Source: Kosakonia sacchari (lineage in GTDB: Bacteria; Pseudomonadota; Gammaproteobacteria; Enterobacterales; Enterobacteriaceae). Taken from it: 42,408 bases of DNA. The notes under the pieces were generated by a model. It ran no database searches. It was not told the DNA's origin and worked only from the letters and a program-made list of their open reading frames with translations. This document shows positions 33,417 through 42,408 of this stretch, piece by piece. Each line of letters starts with the position of its first letter. The first letter of the stretch is position 1. A program made the translations under genes and the position numbers. The DNA is taken from positions 237,179 to 279,586 of the forward strand of contig FOAY01000006.1 of assembly GCA_900109485.1 (NCBI GenBank), read 5' to 3'.

Positions 33417-34841
33417 ATGACAACACAACAAATTATTGCGCAGGCGCTGGCATGGTTTGATAGCGGCCATTTCAAAGAGACGCTTGCCGCACGCGTGGCG
33501 ATCCCCAGCGAGAGTCAGCGCACCGATCGTGACGACGCATTACGCCGTTATTACGACGAGGCGTTTATTCCGGCGTTTCACGAAATGGGCTTTCAAACCG
33601 AGATCATCGCGAATCCGGTGAATGCTGCACGTCCTTTTTTGCTCGCCAGCTATCAGGAAGATCCCGCCTTACCGACGGTGATGTGCTACGGCCACGGCGA
33701 TGTGGTGTTTGGCGATGATGCTCGCTGGGCTGAAGGGCTTTCGCCGTGGACGTTGACCGAGCGCGACGGCAACTGGTACGGGCGTGGTACGGCAGATAAC
33801 AAAGGCCAGCACTCGGTGAATCTGGCGGCGCTGGCGCAGGTGTATCACGCGCGTAACGGGCGTTTGGGTTTTAACTGCGTCTGGCTGTGCGAGATGGGTG
33901 AAGAGATGAGCTCTCCGGGGCTGGCGGAGGTGTGTAAGCAGTTAAAAACGCGCCTTAACGCCGACCTGTTTATCGCTTCGGATGGCCCGCGCCTGAGCGC
34001 CGATCGACCGACGTTGTTTCTTGGCTCGCGCGGTTGCGCCAACTTCCGTCTGACTATTCATGCCCGCGCGAAAGATTACCACTCCGGTAACTGGGGCGGC
34101 TTGCTGAGCAACCCCGGTACGCAACTGGCGAACGCCATCGCCAGCCTGGTGGACGGCAAAGGCGAAATCCAGATTGCCGCGCTGAAACCACCCGCGCTGA
34201 CGCCGGAACTGAAAGCGATCCTCGCGGATATTACGCCCGCGCGCGGTAAAAACGATCCGGCCATCGATGCAAACTGGGGCGAGCCGGGCTTAACCGCTGC
34301 CGAAAAACTGTTTGGCTGGAACACGCTGGAAGTGTTGTCGTTTCTCACCGGCAACCCGGCGCAGCCGATGAACGCCATTCCCGGCCAGGCGACGGCGGTA
34401 TGCCAGCTACGTTTTGTGGTCGGCACTGACTGGCAACAACTGGAACACGCGCTGCGCGCGCATCTCGATGCGCACGGCTTTTCGATGGTCACCCTCAGTG
34501 AAGTGCGTGGCACGCCAGCAACCCGCTTTGACCCGACCGATCCGCTGGTGCATTGGGTGCTGGAGGCGATGGCAGAAACCTGCGACAACAAACCGGCGCT
34601 ACTGCCAAACCTCGGCGGCTCCTTGCCCAACGATGTGTTTGCCGGGATTTTAGGCCTGCCGACGCTGTGGGTGCCGCACTCTTATCCGGCCTGTGGTCAG
34701 CATGCGCCGGATGAGCATCTGCCGGTGGCGATTGCCCGCGAAGGGCTGGCGATCATGACGCGTTTATTCTGGGATTTGGGCGAGCAGGGCGCAGCGCTGC
34801 TGGCGCGCCACCGCCTGCATCAGACCGGAGGTGCGCAATGA
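33417..34841 (+). CDS. M20-family metallopeptidase
   Basis: A 474-residue M20 (ArgE/DapE/CPG2-type) zinc hydrolase. The metal-binding sequence GHGDVV is near residue 92, and RGTADNKGQHSVN near 122 carries the bridging Asp. CEMGEEMSSPGL near 157 has the catalytic Glu, and the dimerisation-lid domain contains RLTIHARAKDYHSGNWGG. It is cytoplasmic with no signal peptide. Members cleave dipeptides, acyl-amino acids or carbamoyl compounds; the substrate here is unknown. Its stop overlaps the next gene's start (ATGA), so a substrate transporter and this hydrolase are co-made. This pairing suggests uptake and hydrolysis of one amino-acid derivative. Confidence 0.9.
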   Translation: MTTQQIIAQALAWFDSGHFKETLAARVAIPSESQRTDRDDALRRYYDEAFIPAFHEMGFQTEIIANPVNAARPFLLASYQEDPALPTVMCYGHGDVVFGDDARWAEGLSPWTLTERDGNWYGRGTADNKGQHSVNLAALAQVYHARNGRLGFNCVWLCEMGEEMSSPGLAEVCKQLKTRLNADLFIASDGPRLSADRPTLFLGSRGCANFRLTIHARAKDYHSGNWGGLLSNPGTQLANAIASLVDGKGEIQIAALKPPALTPELKAILADITPARGKNDPAIDANWGEPGLTAAEKLFGWNTLEVLSFLTGNPAQPMNAIPGQATAVCQLRFVVGTDWQQLEHALRAHLDAHGFSMVTLSEVRGTPATRFDPTDPLVHWVLEAMAETCDNKPALLPNLGGSLPNDVFAGILGLPTLWVPHSYPACGQHAPDEHLPVAIAREGLAIMTRLFWDLGEQGAALLARHRLHQTGGAQ

Positions 34842-36112
34842 GTACGCTGGCTCGAGAAATGGAGCAGGGCGGTAGCCGCCCGAGCCTCTATAAAACCCTT
34901 TTTGCTACCTGTATTGGCAACGCGCTGGAGTGGTTTGATATTGCGGTTTACGGCTTTTTTGCCAGCTATATCGCCCACGTCTTTTTCCCGACCGCTAACC
35001 CGACGGTGTCGCTGCTGCTGGCCTTTGGCAGCTTTGGCGTCGCCTTTCTGATCCGCCCGCTGGGCGCGATTGTGCTGGGGGCGTATGCCGACAAACACGG
35101 GCGCAAGGCGTCGCTACTGCTGTCGATCAATTTGATGATGCTCGGCGGCGCGATGATCACCTTTATGCCCGGCTATGCCACGCTGGGCGTTGCCGCACCG
35201 TTGTTGATTCTGGTCGCCCGGTTGATTCAGGGCTTTTCGGCGGGTGGCGAGTTTGGCAGTTCGACGGCGTTTCTGGTGGAACACTTTCCCGAACGCAAAG
35301 CCTTTATCGCCAGTTGGCAGTTTGCCACGCAGGGCGCGAGCACGTTGCTGGCTTCCGCGTTTGGTCTGGGGCTGGCGCAGTGGCTGACAACGGAGCAGTT
35401 ACAGGAGTGGGGCTGGCGAATTCCGTTTGCCTTTGGCCTGCTGATTGGCCCGGTCGGGCTGTGGATCCGCCGCCATGTTCATGAACCGGCAGCCTACGCT
35501 CAGGCAGAAAAACCTGCCCATCCGGTGAAGTTGCTGCTCGGCGCGCAGAAGCGGCTGGTGCTGCTGGCAATTGGCCTGATGGTGGTTTCGACGGCGATCA
35601 ATTACATGCTCAACTACGTGCCGACGTGGGCGACGAAAAGCCTCGGTTTACCGCCATCCTCCGCGTATAGCGCCACGCTGCTGGCCGGGGTGATCCTGAC
35701 GGTAGTCACGCCGATTGGCGGCCTGCTGGCTGAACGTGTTGGCCGCGTGAAGTTGCTGTGGGTGGCGCTGGTGCTGATGGCGTTCACGCTACTGCCCGCC
35801 TTCTGGTTGACCAGCCTGAACGTCACGCCGCTGTCGTTGGCCTTGTTGGTAGGCTGGATGGCGCTGCTGAAAGCGATTTACTTCTCGACCATTCCGTCGC
35901 TGATGGCCGATATCTTCCCGGTATCGACCCGCGCCAGCGGCATGTCGATCAGCTATAACGTGGCGGTGACGGTGTTTGGCGGCTTCGCACCGTTTATCTG
36001 TACGCTACTGATCGGCGCTACCGGTAGCCACTTCGCGCCGGGGTTGTATCTGATGGTGACGGTATTCCTCAGCGTAATGGCGCTGTGGCAAGCGCAGAAA
36101 CAGCACCGGTAG
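34838..36112 (+). CDS. MHS-family MFS transporter (ProP-like)
   Basis: A 424-residue major facilitator of the metabolite:H+ symporter group. The family N-terminus ATCIGNALEWFDIAVYGFFA is near 24-43, the loop YADKHGRKASLL near 82, and LIQGFSAGGEFGSSTAFLVE near 128-147. It has about 12 hydrophobic helices. Known relatives move betaine, proline, citrate, shikimate or 2-oxoglutarate; the substrate here is unknown. It is translationally coupled to the M20 peptidase and convergent with the TPR gene three bases on. Confidence 0.9.
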   Translation: MSTLAREMEQGGSRPSLYKTLFATCIGNALEWFDIAVYGFFASYIAHVFFPTANPTVSLLLAFGSFGVAFLIRPLGAIVLGAYADKHGRKASLLLSINLMMLGGAMITFMPGYATLGVAAPLLILVARLIQGFSAGGEFGSSTAFLVEHFPERKAFIASWQFATQGASTLLASAFGLGLAQWLTTEQLQEWGWRIPFAFGLLIGPVGLWIRRHVHEPAAYAQAEKPAHPVKLLLGAQKRLVLLAIGLMVVSTAINYMLNYVPTWATKSLGLPPSSAYSATLLAGVILTVVTPIGGLLAERVGRVKLLWVALVLMAFTLLPAFWLTSLNVTPLSLALLVGWMALLKAIYFSTIPSLMADIFPVSTRASGMSISYNVAVTVFGGFAPFICTLLIGATGSHFAPGLYLMVTVFLSVMALWQAQKQHR

Positions 36113-36114
36113 TT

Positions 36115-36588
36115 TCAACCTTCAGGGCGTTGTGCGTATTCGCGCAGCGCCCTGGCGTAAGGCGCAGTGCGCGTATCGGGGTACTGCGCAATACAGTTGA
36201 GCAGCACGCTGACCGCTTGTTGATGTTCGCCGAGGTTGTGCAGGCACAAAGCATAAAATGGCTGCACTTCAGTAGCTTGCGACCAGCGGGTAAGGATCTC
36301 TTCAAACAGGGTTTTTGCCTGCGTGTACTGCCCCAGGCAGCGCAACGTTGAGGCCAGGCCAAAGCGGGCTTCAAATTCATCTTCGCCTGCAAGCCCTGCC
36401 TCCAGTGCGGCACGGTACCACGGTTCTGCTTCCTGCTCATTACCTTCGTTATCATACGACCAGGCGATATTCAGCAACGCCAGCGCGCGTATCGCCGGTT
36501 CCGTGACAAGCGCTTTCAACGCCTGGCGGCTTTGTTCGTACTCGCCCTGTTTTCGCAGCGCGATCGCTGCCTGCAATCTGTTATCCAT
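36115..36588 (-). CDS. Tetratricopeptide-repeat protein
   Basis: A 157-residue, mainly helical protein with TPR-like units: LQAAIALRKQGEYEQSRQAL at 4-23, ALALLNIAWSYDNEGNEQEA near 35, ARFGLASTLRCLGQYTQAKT near 73 and ALCLHNLGEHQQAVSVL near 112. It has no signal peptide. TPRs bind partner proteins or peptides; no specific role is evident. It is convergent with the MFS gene and faces a long gene-poor stretch upstream. Similar small TPR proteins occur in enterobacteria and firmicutes without assigned function. Confidence 0.8.
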   Translation of the reverse strand: MDNRLQAAIALRKQGEYEQSRQALKALVTEPAIRALALLNIAWSYDNEGNEQEAEPWYRAALEAGLAGEDEFEARFGLASTLRCLGQYTQAKTLFEEILTRWSQATEVQPFYALCLHNLGEHQQAVSVLLNCIAQYPDTRTAPYARALREYAQRPEG

Positions 36589-37054
36589 CTTTTCCTTACC
36601 TGGTAAGCCAACATGGCGCAGCTAACCCATCGTAATAAAGAATCAAGGAAAATCCTATATTTTTAAAAGCGCTGGTGAAGCCACTGGGGATGTCTTAATA
36701 TTACTATCAATAAGTAGCCATAATGAAATTGCGCAACGTTTAATTTGCGCATGTTAATTATATTTTGTTTTACCTGACTCACACAGCAATCTAATTATTA
36801 TGTTCTGAATTGCATTGGTTTTCATTGCAATCATAGATTATCTTGTTATTTTTTATAAAACGAAAAACATCGATAGGCGTTATTAAACTTATTGACTTAA
36901 TTAGTCTTCTTTTACGCGGTGGCAGTGGCCAGTTTTTTACTACTATTGAGGTTGCTGCCACCTACAATGACACGATGTTGAATTCAAAAATCAATGCGAT
37001 TTTCACTGGTTGAGTTAATTGCAGCGCCGATACTGCATTTTTATTGCCGGACTG

Positions 37055-37409
37055 AAATTAAACCTCTACTCACCATTCCGATTAGCGTGACAATGGTATT
37101 GCCTTTTATGCTTTGGGTGATTCATTTTTGCCAGAAGTGGCAATAAAAAATCGCTGTCAGAGAAAAAACCGGTAATTCTAAGTTGACTGCCAATATTTCC
37201 GTGGCGATATATCCACGTATTAATCTGTTTTTTCTCTCCGCGTTAAGTGATGCCCATCAATTTATCTATTCGGTGGCAGTAACGTTAGCCACCGCGTGGA
37301 ATTTATCTCGCTGACGCTGCTGAACTACGGCTACAAAAAAGGCACCGTGCTGAAGATGCACCTGCTGATGTTTGGCGCGTTACCGGGCATGGTGCGAAGG
37401 ATCTTCTGA
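37055..37409 (+). pseudogene. Remnant of a membrane protein gene, family not identified
   Basis: Short stretches in shifting frames look like parts of a transporter. One reads IKPLLTIPISVTMVLPFMLW from about 37057, the next NISVAIYPRINLFFLSALSD with QFIYSVAVTLATA from about 37190, and the last FISLTLLNYGYKKGTVLKMH then LLMFGALPGMVRRIF and a TGA at 37407-37409. Frameshifts and stops separate them. The hydrophobic character and clear stop suggest the decayed 3' part of a permease gene beside the yia-type operon. I could not assign a family. Confidence 0.45.
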
Positions 37410-37414
37410 GTCGG

Positions 37415-37436
37415 CCGGAAAGCCATGGCTTTCCGG
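37415..37436. terminator. Perfect 22-bp palindrome at the 3' end of the IclR gene
   Basis: CCGGAAAGCC ATGGCTTTCCGG reads the same on both strands and lies 10 bases after the IclR stop. It could form a strong hairpin on either transcript. It has no clear T tract, so a terminator role is only moderately likely. Confidence 0.45.
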
Positions 37437-37446
37437 CATCGTGCAA

Positions 37447-38244
37447 TCAGGCGGTTTTTTCTTCGTAGCCCAGCTCCTGGGAAATCGCGCTGGCAGTATT
37501 TTTCAGCGCCGCAAGCAGACGTGCTTCACCTAACAACTCCAGCCGCGAGGTGGAGAGCGAAATGGAGACGGCGTACGGCACGCGGCCCTGAATGTCAAAC
37601 ACCGGCACCGCGAGACAGGAGACGCCTAACTCATTCTCTTCTCTGTCTTTTGCCCACTGCTGCGCGCGAATTTCCTGCAACTCCTGCTGCATCACATCGA
37701 GCTTATCGATGGTGTAGCGGGTGAGCGGTTTGATCATCTCCCGGTGGTTTGTCCAGTACTCGACAACATACTCCGGACGGCCATAAGCCATGTAGATTTT
37801 GCCCATCGCCGAGCAGTACAGCTCCTGGTGCTGGCCGATATAGGCCCGCGTTCTCAGCATGCCGGTGGTAGGCTCAAGTTTATAAATCAGGATCGCGTGA
37901 TCATCTTCGCGGGTGGAGAAGTTGATGGTTTCACCGATCTCCAGGTTCAGTGCTTCAAGATGCGGCGCGGCAACATGAATGATGTTTAATGACGACAACG
38001 CCTTTTGCCCGATGGCGATGCATTTGGTGGTTAAACGGTAACTACCTGCCGCCGGTGCGGGTTTGACATAGCCACAGGATTGCAGACCCTGCAACAGGCG
38101 GTGCACCGTACTTTTGTTCAACTGCGCCAGTTCAGAAAGATGCGCTAACGGGCATCCATTTGGGTAGTTACTCAGAATATCCAACAGTTGTAATCCCCGA
38201 AACAGACTTTGGCTGCCCGACGGTTTCTCTTTTTCTTCTTGCAT
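37447..38244 (-). CDS. yiaJ: IclR-family regulator, YiaJ type
   Basis: A 265-residue IclR regulator closely similar to E. coli YiaJ, which represses the yiaKLMNO-sgb genes for 2,3-diketo-L-gulonate and plant-derived sugars. GSQSLFRGLQLLDILSNYPN and CPLAHLSELAQLNKSTVHRL form the N-terminal winged helix-turn-helix (about 8-60). The C-terminal effector domain has ETINFSTREDDHAILIYKLE and SAMGKIYMAYG, with DREENELGVSCLAVPVFD. The ATG at 38244 is preferred; a GTG eight codons upstream is also open. It is divergent from yiaK, the gene it should control. Confidence 0.92.
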   Translation of the reverse strand: MQEEKEKPSGSQSLFRGLQLLDILSNYPNGCPLAHLSELAQLNKSTVHRLLQGLQSCGYVKPAPAAGSYRLTTKCIAIGQKALSSLNIIHVAAPHLEALNLEIGETINFSTREDDHAILIYKLEPTTGMLRTRAYIGQHQELYCSAMGKIYMAYGRPEYVVEYWTNHREMIKPLTRYTIDKLDVMQQELQEIRAQQWAKDREENELGVSCLAVPVFDIQGRVPYAVSISLSTSRLELLGEARLLAALKNTASAISQELGYEEKTA

Positions 38245-38380
38245 TGATGCGCTCTCGCTTCCTGCCACTTACGGACCCGTTAAATTTGCCAGCTTCAATA
38301 CTAACGCAAAATGGAACGGGCCACACAAAATCACACTGCGTTTGTAACTCATTGATAGTAATCAACTTAGAAATTTAAAG

Positions 38381-38396
38381 TGACGTGATGATCACA
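38381..38396. promoter_or_regulatory. Possible CRP site between yiaJ and yiaK
   Basis: TGACG-TGATGA-TCACA has one perfect CRP half-site (TCACA) and a weak opposite half at the right 6-base spacing. It lies about 95-110 bases upstream of yiaK. CRP control of the E. coli yia operon is plausible, but the match here is partial. Confidence 0.35.
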
Positions 38397-38411
38397 CATT
38401 TGTATTTTACT

Positions 38412-38432
38412 ATACGGAATGCTATTTCGTAT
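38412..38432. promoter_or_regulatory. IclR-type palindromic operator upstream of yiaK
   Basis: An imperfect 21-bp palindrome with outer ATACG/CGTAT arms and inner GAAT/ATTT parts resembles the IclR-family GGAAAT/ATTTCC operator. It lies about 60-80 bases before yiaK, inside the divergent promoter, and is the best candidate YiaJ site. Confidence 0.6.
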
Positions 38433-38489
38433 TTTGAAATTAAGGGGTATAAAAAAAGCACAGATGTTCGATGCAATCAGGAGAAAAAA

Positions 38490-39488
38490 ATGAAGGTAAC
38501 CTTCGAAGAGCTGAAACACGCTTTCAAACGCGTGCTGCTTTCCCGCAAGGTGCGTGAAGAGACAGCCGATGCCTGCGCAGAGATGTTCGCCCGCACCACC
38601 GAGTCCGGCGTTTATTCCCACGGCGTTAACCGCTTCCCGCGTTTTATTCAGCAACTGGATGCCGGTGACATCATTCCGGAGGCGCAGGCTAAACGCATCG
38701 CCAATCTTGGCGCGATTGAACAGTGGGATGCGCAGCGCTCGATTGGCAATCTGACGGCGAAAAAGATGATGGATCGCGCTATCGAACTGGCATCGGATCA
38801 CGGCATTGGCCTGGTAGCGGTGCGTAACGCCAACCACTGGATGCGCGGTGGCAGCTATGGCTGGCAGGCGGCGGAGAGAGGTTATATCGGTATCTGCTGG
38901 ACCAACTCCATTGCCGTGATGCCGCCGTGGGGTGCTAAAGAGTGCCGTATCGGCACCAACCCGCTGATCGTCGCCATTCCCTCCACGCCGATCACCATGG
39001 TGGATATGTCGATGTCGATGTTCTCCTACGGCATGCTGGAAGTGAACCGGCTGGCCGGGCGCGAACTGCCGGTGGATGGCGGCTTTGATGATGACGGCAA
39101 CCTGACGAAAGAGCCGGGCGTGATTGAGAAAAACCGCCGCATCCTGCCCATGGGTTACTGGAAAGGTTCTGGCCTGTCGATTGTGCTGGATATGATTGCC
39201 ACGCTGCTTTCTGATGGCGCATCTGTCGCGGAAGTGACGGAGGATAACAGCGACGAATACGGTATTTCGCAGGTCTTTATCGCCATTGAAGTCGATAAGC
39301 TGATAGACGGCGCTTCGCGCGATGCCAAGCTGCAACGCATTATGGATTACATCACCACTGCGGAACGCGCCGATGAAAATGCGCCGGTTCGCCTGCCGGG
39401 CCACGAGTTTACCCGCCTGCTGGAAGAGAACCGCCGCAATGGCATCACCGTGGATGACAGCGTGTGGGCCAAAATCCAGGCGCTGTAA
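38490..39488 (+). CDS. yiaK: 2,3-diketo-L-gulonate reductase YiaK (DlgD)
   Basis: A 332-residue malate/lactate-dehydrogenase-2 family oxidoreductase, the same length as E. coli YiaK. It reduces 2,3-diketo-L-gulonate to 3-keto-L-gulonate with NADH in the cytoplasm. The catalytic His44 is in [31 protein letters not shown] and [15 protein letters not shown] follow the family pattern. The frame is open from 38385, but the ATG at 38490 has AGGAGAAAA upstream and gives the exact E. coli length. It is the first gene of a rightward operon with yiaL, a DUF4862 gene and a transporter. Confidence 0.96.
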   Translation: MKVTFEELKHAFKRVLLSRKVREETADACAEMFARTTESGVYSHGVNRFPRFIQQLDAGDIIPEAQAKRIANLGAIEQWDAQRSIGNLTAKKMMDRAIELASDHGIGLVAVRNANHWMRGGSYGWQAAERGYIGICWTNSIAVMPPWGAKECRIGTNPLIVAIPSTPITMVDMSMSMFSYGMLEVNRLAGRELPVDGGFDDDGNLTKEPGVIEKNRRILPMGYWKGSGLSIVLDMIATLLSDGASVAEVTEDNSDEYGISQVFIAIEVDKLIDGASRDAKLQRIMDYITTAERADENAPVRLPGHEFTRLLEENRRNGITVDDSVWAKIQAL

Positions 39489-39965
<477 letters not shown>

Positions 39966-39989
39966 TTCGCCACTGAGCAGGAGCGAAAT

Positions 39990-40919
39990 ATGAATAATAA
40001 TGCCGGTTATATTATCGGCGCGTATCCCTGCGCGCCGTCGTTTCACCAGCAGGGTGAAGAGCAGGAACGGGATTTCTGGCGGCAACTGGCGGATACGCCG
40101 CACATTGCCGGGCTGGAACAGCCTTGTCTGGAGAATCTGCATCCGCTTGGCGATGCGTGGCTACTGAAACACACACCGGGCGAGTGGCAGATAGTGGTGA
40201 CGGCGGTGATGGAAACCATGCGCCGCCGCGCGTCGAACGGCGGTTTTGGCCTCGCCTCCAGCGATGAACAACAGCGCCGCGCCTGCGTTGATTATTACCG
40301 CCATCTGCATAACAAAATCCGCACGGTCAATGCCCGTTTTCCCGGCAAAATTATCGCGCTGGAGATGCAGGCCGCGCCGCTGGCGGGTAATACCAGCGTG
40401 GAACAAGCCACCGACGCGTTTGCCCGTTCAATCGCGGAAATTGCCCGCTGGGACTGGGATTGCGAGCTGGTGCTCGAACATTGCGATGCCATGAACCAGA
40501 CCGCGCCGCGTAAAGGCTTTTTGCCGCTGGAAAATGTACTGGAAACGCTGGCGGGCGTGGAGATTGGCGTGTGCATTAACTGGGCGCGCTCCGCCATTGA
40601 AGGGCGCAATACGACATTGCCGCTCACGCATACGCAACTGGCGCAACAGGCCGGAAAACTGCGCGGCTTGATGTTCTCCGGCACCACGCAGCAGGGCGCG
40701 TACGGTGAATGGCAGGATTTGCACGCGCCATTTGCTCCGTTTTGCGCCGAGAGTTTATTAACGGTCGATCGTGCCAGCGCGTTATTTAACGCCACGGCAA
40801 ACGATAATTTATTATTCAGCGGCATTAAATTACTGGAAATTGATGCCGAAGCCAGTATTGACCATCGCGTCGCGATATTACGCGACGGCATTAACGCATT
40901 AAATAAAGCCAGACAATAA
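39990..40919 (+). CDS. DUF4862 protein, possible TIM-barrel sugar enzyme
   Basis: A 309-residue cytoplasmic protein that matches my recollection of the DUF4862 family. It has features of xylose-isomerase-like TIM barrels: [10 protein letters not shown] at the start, [11 protein letters not shown] in the middle, then [30 protein letters not shown] and [10 protein letters not shown], with acidic and His residues at strand ends. It has no signal peptide. It follows yiaL by 24 bases with AGGAG upstream and precedes a sugar-acid MFS gene. E. coli has no equivalent here. It may be an epimerase, isomerase or aldolase acting on the pathway's keto-sugar, but this is inferred from context. Confidence 0.75.
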   Translation: MNNNAGYIIGAYPCAPSFHQQGEEQERDFWRQLADTPHIAGLEQPCLENLHPLGDAWLLKHTPGEWQIVVTAVMETMRRRASNGGFGLASSDEQQRRACVDYYRHLHNKIRTVNARFPGKIIALEMQAAPLAGNTSVEQATDAFARSIAEIARWDWDCELVLEHCDAMNQTAPRKGFLPLENVLETLAGVEIGVCINWARSAIEGRNTTLPLTHTQLAQQAGKLRGLMFSGTTQQGAYGEWQDLHAPFAPFCAESLLTVDRASALFNATANDNLLFSGIKLLEIDAEASIDHRVAILRDGINALNKARQ

Positions 40920-40971
40920 ATACAACAACCTCTGTCATCGCATACCTGTTACTTTTAACGAGATGCTAATT

Positions 40972-42291
40972 ATGAATACATCCTCTTACTCTACACCTGC
41001 GGATATTCCGCATCAGCGCTGGTTAAGAATAATTCCCCCGATTCTTATCGCTTGCATTATTTCCTATATGGACCGCGTGAATATCGCGTTTGCCATGCCC
41101 GGCGGGATGGATCAGGAACTCGGTATTACCGCGTCGATGGCCGGTCTCGCCGGGGGAATTTTCTTTATCGGTTATCTCTTCTTGCAGGTGCCTGGCGGCA
41201 AAATTGCCGTGCACGGTAGCGGCAAGAAATTTATCGGCTGGTCGCTGGTGGCCTGGGCGGTGATCTCGGTGCTGACCGGGTTGGTCAGCAACCAGTATCA
41301 GTTGCTGGCGTTGCGTTTTTTACTCGGCGTGGCGGAAGGCGGCATGCTGCCGGTGGTGCTGACGATGATCAGCAACTGGTTCCCGGATGTTGAACGTGGC
41401 CGCGCCAACGCGATTGTAATCATGTTTGTGCCGATTGCCGGTATCGTCACCGCGCCGCTTTCTGGCTGGATCATCACCGCGCTGGACTGGCGCTGGCTGT
41501 TTATCATCGAAGGCCTGCTCTCCATCGTGGTGCTGGTGTTGTGGTCGATGACCATCTATGACCGCCCGCAGGAAGCGCGCTGGATTTCGGAGACCGAGAA
41601 AAAATATCTGGTTGAGACGCTGGCGGCAGAACAGCGCGCGATTGCCGGGAAAGAGGTGAAGAACGCCTCGCTGATCGCCGTGCTCTCCGACAGAACCATG
41701 TGGCAACTGATTGCGCTCAACTTCTTCTACCAGACCGGCATCTACGGCTACACCTTGTGGCTGCCCACCATTCTGAAAGAACTCACTCACAGCACCATGG
41801 GGCAGGTGGGCATGCTGGCCATTCTGCCGTACATCGGCGCAATTGCCGGGATGTTTATCTTCTCTTCCCTCTCTGACCGGACCGGTAAACGCAAGCTGTT
41901 TGTCTCGTTACCGCTGGTGGGTTTTGCGCTGTGCATGTTCTTGTCGGTGGCGCTGAAAGAGAGCATCTGGCTGTCCTATGCGGCGCTGGTTGGTTGCGGC
42001 TTCTTCCTGCAATCGGCGGCGGGCGTGTTCTGGACCATTCCTGCGCGGCTGTTCAGCGCGGAAATGGCCGGTGGCGCGCGCGGCGTGATTAACGCCCTGG
42101 GTAACCTCGGCGGTTTCTGCGGCCCGTATGCGGTGGGCGTGCTGATCAACCTCTACAGCAAAGATGCCGGGGTCTACTGCCTGGCGATTTCCCTGGCGCT
42201 CGCCGCGCTGATGGCGCTGCTGCTGCCCGCGAAGTGCGATGCGGGAAACACCGCCGTTAACCCGCTCGGCGCGCACAAACGCGAAGCCTGA
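40972..42291 (+). CDS. MFS transporter of the anion:cation symporter (ACS) type
   Basis: A 439-residue major facilitator related to the hexuronate/galactonate/phthalate (ACS) group. It has ISYMDRVNIAFAMPGG near 30-45, LRFLLGVAEGGMLPVVLTMI near 113, an ISNWFPDVERGRAN loop, and LSDRTGKRKLF in the central loop. About 12 membrane helices are visible. Members take up sugar acids or other carboxylates with protons. It is the last gene of yiaK-yiaL-DUF4862-MFS and probably supplies diketogulonate or a related plant sugar acid, in place of the E. coli YiaMNO TRAP transporter. ATG 40972 is chosen over 40963, which lacks room for a ribosome-binding site. Confidence 0.9.
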   Translation: MNTSSYSTPADIPHQRWLRIIPPILIACIISYMDRVNIAFAMPGGMDQELGITASMAGLAGGIFFIGYLFLQVPGGKIAVHGSGKKFIGWSLVAWAVISVLTGLVSNQYQLLALRFLLGVAEGGMLPVVLTMISNWFPDVERGRANAIVIMFVPIAGIVTAPLSGWIITALDWRWLFIIEGLLSIVVLVLWSMTIYDRPQEARWISETEKKYLVETLAAEQRAIAGKEVKNASLIAVLSDRTMWQLIALNFFYQTGIYGYTLWLPTILKELTHSTMGQVGMLAILPYIGAIAGMFIFSSLSDRTGKRKLFVSLPLVGFALCMFLSVALKESIWLSYAALVGCGFFLQSAAGVFWTIPARLFSAEMAGGARGVINALGNLGGFCGPYAVGVLINLYSKDAGVYCLAISLALAALMALLLPAKCDAGNTAVNPLGAHKREA

Positions 42292-42296
42292 CTGCG

Positions 42297-42408
42297 ATGC
42301 CCGGTGGCGCTTCGCTTACCGGGCCTGGAGATAAGCGGTGACCCGTAGGCCGGATAAGGCGCAGCCATCATCCGGCAGTGAAGCCCGGAGCTGTGCTTAC
42401 CGGGCCTG
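42297..42408. repeat. REP/BIME array, right part cut by window edge
   Basis: Alternating GCCCGGT-type (42298-42326 and near 42385-42408) and GCCGGAT-type (42344-42376) REPs follow the last transporter gene. The array continues beyond the window. Confidence 0.85.

Larger units (their letters stand above)
36589..37446. other. AT-rich gene-poor region
   Basis: This stretch of more than 850 bases has no intact gene that I can support, and the first 400 bases are clearly more AT-rich than the surroundings. It holds small inverted repeats, e.g. ATTGCATTG...CATTGCAAT at 36809-36831, and GCGCAA...TTGCGC near 36732-36751. The right half carries a decayed protein remnant. No mobile-element ends were recognised. 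Confidence 0.6.

Overview
The window is chromosomal DNA from an Enterobacteriaceae member. It keeps the E. coli fep/ent/cstA/ybdD/ybdH gene order with near-identical protein lengths, and it carries many GCCGGAT...ATCCGGC REP elements. The added genes (mtnK/mtnA, a PAAR-DUF3289/DUF943 locus, a reduced yia-type operon) and the GC-rich coding sequence suggest a Kosakonia/Enterobacter/Klebsiella-like species. The genus is inferred and could not be checked.

Layout. (1) 1-661: REP element and a MITE-like structured repeat (copy A). (2) 662-11140: ferric-enterobactin uptake (fepC, fepG, fepD, fepB), export (entS) and 2,3-dihydroxybenzoate synthesis and activation (entC, E, B, A, H), with Fur boxes in both divergent promoters. 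(3) 11308-13659: cstA-ybdD, pyruvate/peptide uptake. (4) 13679-15118: a frameshifted SDR oxidoreductase gene divergent from a TetR regulator, sharing a 24-bp palindrome. (5) 15153-16167: REP arrays bracketing a ParE/RHH toxin-antitoxin pair. (6) 16169-25296: hcxA, a ribose-type ABC transporter, an LVIVD beta-propeller protein, MITE-like copy B, and divergent mtnK and mtnA. A strong MetJ operator lies between mtnK and mtnA, and a weaker MetJ-like dyad lies between hcxA and the ABC operon, so this reads as a methionine/methylthioribose salvage neighbourhood. (7) 25285-28730: a 72-bp tandem repeat, then a Fur-box-preceded FecCD-type iron/siderophore ABC transporter, convergent with a LysR regulator.

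(8) 29967-33255: the most unusual locus. A PAAR-DUF3289 protein (candidate type VI secretion cargo) is followed by four tandem DUF943 small membrane proteins (candidate immunity proteins) on a ~480-bp repeat unit. Each spacer is an internally deleted remnant of the effector 3' end, and the array finishes with a decayed effector/DUF943 fragment. (9) 33417-36112: an M20 metallopeptidase translationally coupled to an MHS-family transporter, then a TPR protein on the other strand. (10) 36589-37446: AT-rich, gene-poor DNA with a decayed membrane-protein remnant.

(11) 37447-42291: YiaJ-type IclR regulator divergent from yiaK-yiaL-DUF4862-MFS, a variant of the 2,3-diketo-L-gulonate pathway in which the E. 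coli TRAP transporter genes do not follow yiaL. The window ends in a REP element. I saw no tRNA, rRNA, CRISPR array, integrase or intact transposase gene.
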